This document shows, piece after piece, positions 53,162 through 60,670 of a DNA stretch of 64,000 bases. The notes under the pieces were generated by a model. The model did no database searches, was not told where the DNA came from, and saw only the letters and a list, made by a program, of their open reading frames with translations. Location: positions 1,077,507 to 1,141,506 of the forward strand of contig CP166960.1 of the NCBI GenBank assembly GCA_041447175.1, written 5' to 3'. The translations under genes were made by a program, and so were the position numbers. The DNA comes from Candidatus Bathyarchaeia archaeon. Lineage in GTDB: Archaea; Thermoproteota; Bathyarchaeia; Bathyarchaeales; Bathycorpusculaceae. Numbering within the stretch: the first letter of the stretch is position 1; every line of letters begins with the position of its first letter.

Positions 53162-54462
53162 GGTTTTATCAGCTTGCCTTGCGCGACAATTTTTCTGGCT
53201 ACACGTAAAGACAGCGCTGAGGTAGTTAACATTGCTGGTAAACCTTGGGAACGCGGCATAAGCGAAAGGTCAGCAACCCAAAGACCATGAGGCAACCAAC
53301 TATGATGCATTGTTTCCACGTCCGCCTTGGTCAACAGAACAGTGCCCCCCAAGTGTCCACCGTGAATCATACCATCAACAAAGGGTCCCGTCACGCCTGC
53401 TGCTTGCATTATTTGTTTTGCCTCCGCTTTGGCTTTCTCAAGACCCCCATAATCCTCCTGGGTCAGCGGTTTTGTCACTGTTCCGTCGGCGGCCACAGAA
53501 CCCTGTTCAGTATCTGCCAGCTTAATCATCATGCCCACCCTGTCCTCGGCAGCTACGTCTTTCCAAGGCTTGTGGAACCAGAAAGATAACAAGTCAAAAT
53601 AGGGGGAAAGAATATAGTTTTCCCGTTTGATGAACCAAGCCATAGGCGGCTCTTTAAGCATCCGTGAACCCTTAGACACCCCACCCACGGTAAGCAAAAC
53701 ATCAACCCACAATTTGTCGCTGGCAGGTAAGTGGGAAGCCCGCAAAATTTGCGCTGTCCCAATGCCACCAGCAGATAAGATAACAACGTCGGCTTTGATT
53801 ACTTCTGTTGATTTGCCCTGAGAAACCGTAACGCCGCGGGCTTGGTTGCCTTCTAAGAGCACCTTTTGAACGCGGGTGTTTGTCAGCAGAGTAATGCCTT
53901 TGCCTAAGTAGTCGTTGTAGACGCGTCGGCTGTCCCATTTAGCTCCCGTCATGCAGCCTAATTCGCAGTAGCCACACCCAACACATTTGTTGTGGTCAAC
54001 TACCTTCGGTGTCGGTTGGGGGGAGTAGCCAAGTTGTTTTGCCTTATCAAACATTTGCTGTGTGAGAGGACGCCAACGTTCTCTCGGAGTAGGGGTAATT
54101 GTTAAGGTCTGCTCAATTTCCTCAAACTCCGCTGAGAGGTCCAACCCAATTTCTTTAAGTCCAGTCTCTGCTCGGATGAAGGCTCCGCAGGCAATTGAGG
54201 TGCAGCCGCCTTCAGTGACGCCCCTAAAAATCGCGAGGTCATCGCTTCCACGGGTAACGGCGTAATGAGGAAAGACGCGTCGGATGGAGTTTTCACCTTT
54301 AAGAAGCCATGAGCCCCGCAGGGAACTAAACCAAGAAATCTTGTGCGTCAAAGGACTAAACGGCTTTCCCGCTTCCAGAATTGTCACTTCAAAGCCGTTC
54401 TGAGCCAATTCTCTTGCGGCAACTGACCCGCCAGCGCCAGACCCCACCACAATCGCCTTCAT
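53158..54462 (-). CDS. FAD-dependent GMC-like oxidoreductase
   Basis: About 434 residues from an ATG preceded by GGAGGGA. The N-terminus MKAIVVGSGAGGSVAARELA binds FAD. FRGVTEGGCTSIACGAFIRA, KCVGCGYCELGCMTGAK (a CxxCxxC-type cysteine group) and the C-terminal LWVADLSLMPRSQGLPAMLT match GMC and related flavoenzymes. It oxidises or reduces an alcohol or unsaturated lipid. It sits downstream of the reductase-ligase fusion in one operon. Confidence 0.85.
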   Translation of the reverse strand: MKAIVVGSGAGGSVAARELAQNGFEVTILEAGKPFSPLTHKISWFSSLRGSWLLKGENSIRRVFPHYAVTRGSDDLAIFRGVTEGGCTSIACGAFIRAETGLKEIGLDLSAEFEEIEQTLTITPTPRERWRPLTQQMFDKAKQLGYSPQPTPKVVDHNKCVGCGYCELGCMTGAKWDSRRVYNDYLGKGITLLTNTRVQKVLLEGNQARGVTVSQGKSTEVIKADVVILSAGGIGTAQILRASHLPASDKLWVDVLLTVGGVSKGSRMLKEPPMAWFIKRENYILSPYFDLLSFWFHKPWKDVAAEDRVGMMIKLADTEQGSVAADGTVTKPLTQEDYGGLEKAKAEAKQIMQAAGVTGPFVDGMIHGGHLGGTVLLTKADVETMHHSWLPHGLWVADLSLMPRSQGLPAMLTTSALSLRVARKIVAQGKLIKP

Positions 54463-55070
54463 TTTAGTCCCTCCGCGTTGCCAAAGTTGAGGTCTGCCGT
54501 GCATTGGGCGCAGCCGTTGGTCATGTACTCCTTAAACTTCATGCACACATTTGGCTGCAATCCCTTTATGACGCCCTCATCCGCGGCGCTAAGAACTTCG
54601 CAGGTCAGCTTGGAGTATTTCTCAGCTAATGCGCATCGGTCAATGATGGCTTTTGCTTGCGAATTGTCAAGCCATTCCAAACGGAACTCGATGCCTAAAA
54701 CACGGTACAAAACCTTCGCCGCCTTAGCAAGGTCTTTGGGGTTGTTACTGACACCGAGCCTGACCCGAGTTTGCCTGCCCAATTCTTCGCCTACCGCAAA
54801 CAAGGCTTCCCGTCCCAACGCTACAGCTTTTTCGTGTCCGACAAGAGCTGCTAATTCTTCGACGAGGATTGCGTGGGTTTGAGCCATGTTTGCTCTTTGC
54901 TGCTTAATGCTTTTGGAGACCTCGGTTTCTGTGTGTACTGGGGGTGTTGTTGAGTTTTTTTCAATAAGCGATTGCAGAGCTAGCGTTGTCTGACGGGAAA
55001 CCTTGGCGAGCTCTTTTCGGATAACAAATTTTGGAGTCCAACAACTAAGAATTAGAAGCCTAACACCCAT
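54459..55070 (-). CDS. L-2-amino-thiazoline-4-carboxylate hydrolase-like protein
   Basis: About 203 residues from the ATG at 55070; the first 20 codons of the longer frame overlap the upstream gene and are excluded. The C-terminal half has RCALAEKYSKLTCEVLSAAD and KFKEYMTNGCAQCTADL, landmarks of the ATC hydrolase-like family. The name reflects one member; in archaeal operons the substrate is unknown. It is translationally coupled to the flavoenzyme gene after it. Confidence 0.7.
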   Translation of the reverse strand: MGVRLLILSCWTPKFVIRKELAKVSRQTTLALQSLIEKNSTTPPVHTETEVSKSIKQQRANMAQTHAILVEELAALVGHEKAVALGREALFAVGEELGRQTRVRLGVSNNPKDLAKAAKVLYRVLGIEFRLEWLDNSQAKAIIDRCALAEKYSKLTCEVLSAADEGVIKGLQPNVCMKFKEYMTNGCAQCTADLNFGNAEGLK

Positions 55071-55071
55071 G

Positions 55072-57867
55072 CTATCCACCGGGTTTTTCGACCCCGCCGA
55101 GGTGCACTTCACCTTCAGGGGACACACCACTGTAAAAGGAGTTTATGATTTTTTCGAGTTTCTGAGAAACCACCCGACGCTTCAGCTTCAGGTTTGGCGT
55201 CAACTCACCACCGTCAACGCTTAAATCATTTACAAGAATTGCCCATTTCTTTATCTTTTCTGGGTTTGAGAGGCGACGATTCATTTCTTCAATAGCTTCA
55301 TCAATGGCAGAAAGCGTTGTATGGTCGTAGTGCGCCTTGTCTACCCAAGCTATTGCGGAGCAGTATGGTTTGGATTCGCCCACCAGCAACGCTTCCGATA
55401 CGAAGGGCAATTCCCGTAGCATGCCTTCGATTTTTTCGGAGTAGATGCATTTGCCATAGGAGGTTTTGAGGATTTCTTTTTTACGTCCATAAATGATGAG
55501 GCTGCCTTCAGCCGTTAATTTGCCAGTGTCACCCGTCAGTAACCAGCTGTCTTTCAGGGGAGACGCCATTGACTCATCAAAATAGCCCACAGTAACTTGA
55601 GGACCCCTAACCAGTATTTCTTCATCGTCAGCTATCTTAACCTCGGTAAAAGGCATAGGCTCTCCCACAGTGCCCAACCTGTTTCGTCCCAGCCGATTCA
55701 AAGTCACCAACGGCGCTTCAGTTAATCCATAAGCATCGTGAATTTCAACGCCCAAGCTACGGTAGTTTTCCAGAAGTTCACGGCTGGAACTTGCGGACCC
55801 CGTGATAAGTTGGGCACATTTATTTAGACCAGCTCGCTTAAGCAACATGCTCCTCAGCAGCCTTCTGGTCACCCGTTTAAGCAGAGCGCTCTTGGTTTTT
55901 AGGTAAAATCTGCCCAACGGATTGGTTTTTAAGGCTTCCCAGATTTTCTCGTAGATACGAGGAACCGCGAAAAAGATGTTGGGTCTAACGGTTGGGAGTG
56001 TTTCTTGGAGTTTTCTAAAGTCTTCCAAGAAATAAATCTCCAAAGGTGCAGGGGCAAAGTATGGAGAATAAGCAGCCAAGATGCCTTCAACAACGTGCCC
56101 CATAGGCAGAAAGGACAAGTAACTGCATTTTCGAGTTCGTGTTTTCCACGGGGTGATGGACACTAAAGATTCTGCCATGTACCGAAGGCTATGATGGGTA
56201 AAGATGGCGCCTTTAGGCATACCAGTGGTTCCTGAAGAGTACCGAAGAGTTGCTATGTCCCCAAACCCAACAGGCGCCTTAAACACGACGGGGTCTTTGC
56301 CTTGAGAAAGAAAGTCGCCCCACGAAACAACAGCTCGTTTAACATCTGGAGATGTTGGAACATGACAAATGGAAACTATTGACACATCTGGCGTTAGTTC
56401 ATCGGCTCGAGCAAGCAACCGCGGCATGCCAATAAAGAAAAGTTTTGCGCCACTTGCTTTTAAAACATCATTAACGTCAACGGGCGGCGCCGTATAGTAG
56501 AGCGGAACGCTCACCGCACCAACGAGTCCTATGGCAATGTCCACAGCTAAATATCGGGAACTGTTCAGCCCAGTCAACGCCACACGGTCCCCCGCATTAA
56601 CCCCAAAAGTTTTCATGGCACTGGTCAGAGCCAAAATGTCTCGGTGCATCTCTAAAGCAGATTTCTTTACCGCTTTTCCCTCAATTAGGTCGAAGTAGGT
56701 GACGGGGTAGCTTTTGCTTTCTAACCGAAAAAGAACTTGCTCAAACACGGTGTGACTGAAGCGATGCATGAAACTGTTGTAAACTGCGTAGTCAAGCAGG
56801 TTGGGCAGTATTTCCTGCCACTTAAAATCGTAAGGTCCCAAAAGGCAGTCGAGGTTTTCTCGGCTGAAACGGCGGTTTTCACTAAAGTAGGGTGAAAGGG
56901 CGATAAGGGCGTCGGAGACTTTGTGGTTGCCTGTGAAGGCTCGTTGGAGCTTAAGCAGGGTCTTCATGGAGGACGCCGACATAGGCAAGCAGATGGGGGT
57001 TGGCAGGGTACAGGCTAATTCTGTTTTTGCCCAGTTCTGCACAAAATCCAGAAGGTCACCAAGCCGTGGCAGCGACTCATACGGCGAGACCACATGAAAA
57101 GTCTGCCCAGCCGCTTTAGGCTCAAAAGTTAGCTGCACAACAGCTTTTGCAACATAGTCGACCGGAACAATGTTAATTCTCAAGGAGCGGCTGACAGGCA
57201 TAAACCGAAGGTTACCCATCAAGAAAAGCCGCAAAGGGAAGTAAAAAGTGTTGAAGGTTTTGATAGCGCCTGTTTTTGAATCACCCACAACCATTGACGG
57301 ACGAAAGATGGACACGGGCAGGTCCTTCTGGGCAGAGTGCACCAGCAGTTCGCCTTGGTATTTGCTCTGCTCATAAGCAGTAAAAAAACCAAACTTGTCA
57401 GTCAACTGGTTCTCCAATATGGTGCCTGTTGCGGCTCCTGCCACATAAGCCGTAGAGAGGTGAGACAAACGTTCTAAGCGGTGGTGTTTGTTTGCTTCTT
57501 TGGCAAAGGCGATTACGTTAGCGGTTCCTTGAACGTTGGTTTTTCGGAGTTCCTCAAGCGGAAGCAAACGCCAGTCAGCGGCAGTGTGTATTATGTAGGT
57601 TGTTTTCGCAGCGAGGCTCAGGTACTCTGTTTGGTCGATTCCGAAATTTGGTTGGCTGATGTCCCCGGGAATTGCGTGGATTCGTGTTCCTAAAGCACGG
57701 GTTAGTTCGGGGTAATCCCACCATTCGCGAGCTAACTTTGCTTGAGCACTGGGCACATCGTTGGCTCGCACTAACGCAAAAATAACCACAGCCTCGTCGG
57801 CAACAAGAGCCCTAGCAATATGGGTAGCTATAAACCCGTTGGCTCCAGTAAGCAGGATGGTTTTCAA
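55072..57867 (-). CDS. Fused thioester-reductase SDR and AMP-dependent acyl ligase
   Basis: About 931 residues. Residues 1-370 form an extended SDR of the thioester-reductase type: LLTGANGFIATHIA, LSTAYVAG and a YEQSKYQGE catalytic Tyr-x3-Lys. Residues 390-934 form an acyl-activating enzyme: YSSGTTGMPKGAIFTHHSL (AMP binding), YGLTEAP, LLTGDTG, GRKKEILKTSYGK and a C-terminal GELTPNLKLKRR lysine. No carrier domain with a DSL serine is seen. It would activate a carboxylic (fatty) acid and reduce it. GGAG eight bases before a TTG (57867) favours that start; the GTG at 57876 also works. Confidence 0.87.
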   Translation of the reverse strand: MKTILLTGANGFIATHIARALVADEAVVIFALVRANDVPSAQAKLAREWWDYPELTRALGTRIHAIPGDISQPNFGIDQTEYLSLAAKTTYIIHTAADWRLLPLEELRKTNVQGTANVIAFAKEANKHHRLERLSHLSTAYVAGAATGTILENQLTDKFGFFTAYEQSKYQGELLVHSAQKDLPVSIFRPSMVVGDSKTGAIKTFNTFYFPLRLFLMGNLRFMPVSRSLRINIVPVDYVAKAVVQLTFEPKAAGQTFHVVSPYESLPRLGDLLDFVQNWAKTELACTLPTPICLPMSASSMKTLLKLQRAFTGNHKVSDALIALSPYFSENRRFSRENLDCLLGPYDFKWQEILPNLLDYAVYNSFMHRFSHTVFEQVLFRLESKSYPVTYFDLIEGKAVKKSALEMHRDILALTSAMKTFGVNAGDRVALTGLNSSRYLAVDIAIGLVGAVSVPLYYTAPPVDVNDVLKASGAKLFFIGMPRLLARADELTPDVSIVSICHVPTSPDVKRAVVSWGDFLSQGKDPVVFKAPVGFGDIATLRYSSGTTGMPKGAIFTHHSLRYMAESLVSITPWKTRTRKCSYLSFLPMGHVVEGILAAYSPYFAPAPLEIYFLEDFRKLQETLPTVRPNIFFAVPRIYEKIWEALKTNPLGRFYLKTKSALLKRVTRRLLRSMLLKRAGLNKCAQLITGSASSSRELLENYRSLGVEIHDAYGLTEAPLVTLNRLGRNRLGTVGEPMPFTEVKIADDEEILVRGPQVTVGYFDESMASPLKDSWLLTGDTGKLTAEGSLIIYGRKKEILKTSYGKCIYSEKIEGMLRELPFVSEALLVGESKPYCSAIAWVDKAHYDHTTLSAIDEAIEEMNRRLSNPEKIKKWAILVNDLSVDGGELTPNLKLKRRVVSQKLEKIINSFYSGVSPEGEVHLGGVEKPGG

Positions 57868-59090
57868 TCTAACCACTCCGAAAAGTTTGCTTCTAAAAAG
57901 GCTCGAAGCAGAGGGACATTTCGTTTCTCAAGCTCTAGATACCAGGCGTAGCCTTTTTGGAGCTTAGTTTTTATCGTGTTGTAATGGTTGAAGAGGGCTT
58001 CCACGTTGTCATGTAAGACTTTGTATCGGTCGGGGTCTTCGTGGTCAACATACAATTCGGGTATGTCTAAATCAGAGTAAAAGTCTTTAATTCGCAGGTC
58101 ATGTCCGATAGCCGTCTGCGGAACATGACTATGTAAAGAAAGAACCCCCGCATGATACCGGGAAGTGACCAGTAAATCTAAACTTCGCAGTATGCTAGTC
58201 ATTTGCGAAGCATTATATTGAGTGGAGCTGAACACTTTGGTTCGGTCGGCATGCTTCATTTGCTGTTGAAGTTTATTTATGAAAACAGTATCCAACCCCT
58301 CCATGCTAAGAAGAGCTATGTCTTTATCGTATCGTTCAACCATTTCGTCAGCTTGAACAGCAAGAACATCAACAAGCAAATCACTTTTCATGCGGCACTC
58401 CTTTGAATTTTGGAAATAGTAGGGCCATCGGTAGCAATACGCTTTTTTGCCCCAAGGTCTGATTCGCACGGGCCACAAGTAAATGTCCTCTGCTGCCACC
58501 CCCACCACATGTGATGCCTCAGGCCAAACGCGTTTGAGCAGGTTTTGGTCTTGGGGTTTGGGCTGAAAAGCAAAGGCGTTGTCAGCTGTGACTTGAATTG
58601 GGGCTTGCACGTTCCAGTTTCGGAGCCGTTGAGCGGCGTTTTTGGTTCGGGCGAGTATGAGGCAGGTTTTACGTGCCTCGCGTCGAATTAACCAGCGGTT
58701 AAATCGGGATGCTTGGCCAGCGTCAACAGCGTAAGAAATGCAGGGTTTTTTCATTGCATGAGCGTATCTTGTAGCAAGCAAGTATGACCAGAGGAGAACT
58801 GAGCTCCAAGTGTCCATGTAGCAGCTGCCTTCGACCAAAACGACGAAATCATGTTCTTTAACCAACTTCTTAAGGTCTACGAAGAAAAGCGAAGGGCGGA
58901 TAGGTCTGATTTTTAGATTTGGTCCCTCTTGCAGGTATCGCCGCAGATTTGCTTCGTTAAGAGTTGGGACAGTGACGCAGACGTCTGGACCCAGAACTGA
59001 ACGTATCTCATCAATGCTAACAAGCAGTTTGGCTTCAGCCCCTGTGTTGTTTGCCCCATTATAACCAACGAGCAAAATCTTCGGCTTCAA
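57864..59090 (-). CDS. Polysaccharide pyruvyl transferase family protein
   Basis: 408 residues. The N-terminus KPKILLVGYNGANNTGAEAK and the C-terminal SRYHAGVLSLHSHVPQTAIG mark the pyruvyl transferase family (two GT-B-like domains). Members add pyruvate ketals to sugars, using phosphoenolpyruvate. It has a TTG start after GGGGGTC. Its last codons overlap the reductase-ligase gene. Placed between a flavodoxin and a lipid-type ligase, it suggests a modified glycolipid product. Confidence 0.82.
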   Translation of the reverse strand: MKPKILLVGYNGANNTGAEAKLLVSIDEIRSVLGPDVCVTVPTLNEANLRRYLQEGPNLKIRPIRPSLFFVDLKKLVKEHDFVVLVEGSCYMDTWSSVLLWSYLLATRYAHAMKKPCISYAVDAGQASRFNRWLIRREARKTCLILARTKNAAQRLRNWNVQAPIQVTADNAFAFQPKPQDQNLLKRVWPEASHVVGVAAEDIYLWPVRIRPWGKKAYCYRWPYYFQNSKECRMKSDLLVDVLAVQADEMVERYDKDIALLSMEGLDTVFINKLQQQMKHADRTKVFSSTQYNASQMTSILRSLDLLVTSRYHAGVLSLHSHVPQTAIGHDLRIKDFYSDLDIPELYVDHEDPDRYKVLHDNVEALFNHYNTIKTKLQKGYAWYLELEKRNVPLLRAFLEANFSEWLD

Positions 59091-59111
59091 ATTGACCCCC
59101 TCGAATGTTTG

Positions 59112-59687
59112 TCAGTTCTGGGCTTTTTTTGCGAGCTCTGTTGCCCAACTTCTAATTTCGTCCCAATCACGCAAATCGTAGACGCCAGACTCAACCTCTT
59201 TGAAGCCGTGTTTTTGAAGTTGCGCCTTGTAGCCTGTTTTCATAGCTTTTCGTGTTAGGAATCCCATCTTGTTGTAGTCCAAAATCCCACCAAAGAAACC
59301 CACCGATATAGGCTTGAGTTGGTACTTTAAGATTTTGTCGTCTAACCCAACTTTTCTTATTTTCGCAACTATAGCTGTTTTTCCCTCTTTCTCCTCAACA
59401 GGCTTCAATGAACTGATAAATAGCGCCAACTTTTTGGCTTCAAAGCCGCTGTGGAATTCTTTCAGAAAAGCCTCGGCTTCGCCAACCCAGTTGCCCATCG
59501 CCATGCCACTCCCAACAACCACCAAATCGTATTCGGAAAGGTCCTTTACTTTTTCTTCCTTCGCATTTACGATTCGTGTTTCAAAACTGTGTTCTCGAAG
59601 AACTTTGGCGATTTCCTCTGAGGTGCTCTTTGTCGCGCCATACCGTGTGGCGTAAACAAGTATTGCTTTCTTGGATTCGGTGTTCAT
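59112..59687 (-). CDS. Flavodoxin-domain protein (HemG-like)
   Basis: 191 residues. KAILVYATRYGATKSTSEEI binds the FMN phosphate, LVVVGSGMAMGNWVGEAEAF forms the isoalloxazine loop, and the C-terminal part FGGILDYNKMGFL matches the menaquinone-dependent protoporphyrinogen oxidase-like (Flavodoxin_5) group. It probably carries electrons for the oxidoreductase of this operon. Its ATG overlaps the TetR stop. Confidence 0.85.
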   Translation of the reverse strand: MNTESKKAILVYATRYGATKSTSEEIAKVLREHSFETRIVNAKEEKVKDLSEYDLVVVGSGMAMGNWVGEAEAFLKEFHSGFEAKKLALFISSLKPVEEKEGKTAIVAKIRKVGLDDKILKYQLKPISVGFFGGILDYNKMGFLTRKAMKTGYKAQLQKHGFKEVESGVYDLRDWDEIRSWATELAKKAQN

Positions 59688-60343
59688 TTTGATTCACCTA
59701 CTGTCTTCAGGAAATACTCGGTATGACGAGCTAAAGAAGCCGAGTGCAGGTCCATAAAAGAACCGGATGTTCGACCATACTGCACGAGGAAGTAGTCAGT
59801 GAATGCGGTCCAAAAGACCGCCAAAAATTCTGAGGCAAGCATTTGAGGGTCAGCAGGTTTGATGAGACCCTGCTTCATCATTTTATTGAAGACTGAAGCC
59901 CAAAACATTTCGCCTTGATTAACCAAATTAACGTATGACTGCATGATTTGGTCATTGTGGTATAGCTCGATGTAGAAAATTCTCAGAACTTTGACTGTGG
60001 TGGGGTCGGTTATCCAGTTTGTGAACACCGTTCCTGATTCGGATAAGAAGCCGTCGACGCCCATTTTGGTGATGAGTTGTTCTGTTGTGTCGTCTCGTTC
60101 AGCTATTGTGTATATTCTTGTCAGGGGATACTGGAGGATTTTTTGGAGGATTTGGTTTTTGCTTGCGTAGTGTTTGTATATGGAGCTTTCTTTGATGCCT
60201 ACGGCGGCTGCGATGTTTCTTATGGATATGTTGTTGTAGCCTTTTTGTGCAAAGAGGTCTATGGCGGCATCGATTATTTTTTCTGGGGTTGTTTTTTGTC
60301 CGGGGGTTTTTGTGGGTCTGCCTGTTTTTCGTTTTTGGGTCAA
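59684..60343 (-). CDS. TetR-family repressor
   Basis: 219 residues. The N-terminal DNA-binding domain reads TPEKIIDAAIDLFAQKGYNN, then ISIRNIAAAVGIKESSIYKH, then YASKNQILQKIL. The ligand-binding half has a TetR_C-like helix set. It has a TTG start with GGTGA six bases upstream. It is the first gene of the operon it probably controls; operator-like palindromes flank its TATA element. Confidence 0.92.
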   Translation of the reverse strand: MTQKRKTGRPTKTPGQKTTPEKIIDAAIDLFAQKGYNNISIRNIAAAVGIKESSIYKHYASKNQILQKILQYPLTRIYTIAERDDTTEQLITKMGVDGFLSESGTVFTNWITDPTTVKVLRIFYIELYHNDQIMQSYVNLVNQGEMFWASVFNKMMKQGLIKPADPQMLASEFLAVFWTAFTDYFLVQYGRTSGSFMDLHSASLARHTEYFLKTVGESK

Positions 60344-60354
60344 ACCAATTCACC

Positions 60355-60424
60355 AAAGCTAACGATTGTTAGCTTTAATGCTGTGTACAGAAGACCCATA
60401 TAAAGCCAACCACCGTTAGCTAAC
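60355..60424 (-). promoter_or_regulatory. Promoter with two operator-like palindromes for the TetR operon
   Basis: A perfect 9-base inverted repeat AAAGCTAAC-GATT-GTTAGCTTT lies at 60355-60376. A second palindrome GTTAGCTAAC lies at 60415-60424. The minus-strand TATA element TTTATATGG (60396-60404) sits between them. This is the classic arrangement for an autoregulated TetR operon. Confidence 0.72.
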
Positions 60425-60670
60425 CGCAAAAACGAACCACACCCTAGAACAAAAAAAGACCACTACACAAAGCCACAGGTGCCGTCCGAGTAACTCTGAG
60501 TTGTCATCCCACAAGGGTCAAATAAATGCCTTCTCATCATCCGGCAAGAAAACATAGTCACCGTCAACAATAAAGGTTTAACACAATTCTGTCTGCAGAC
60601 GGGCGGCTTGAGAAAGGTTTATCTGTTCACGTGTTCAAAATTTATTCACCGGATTTTAGGAGAAAATTAA

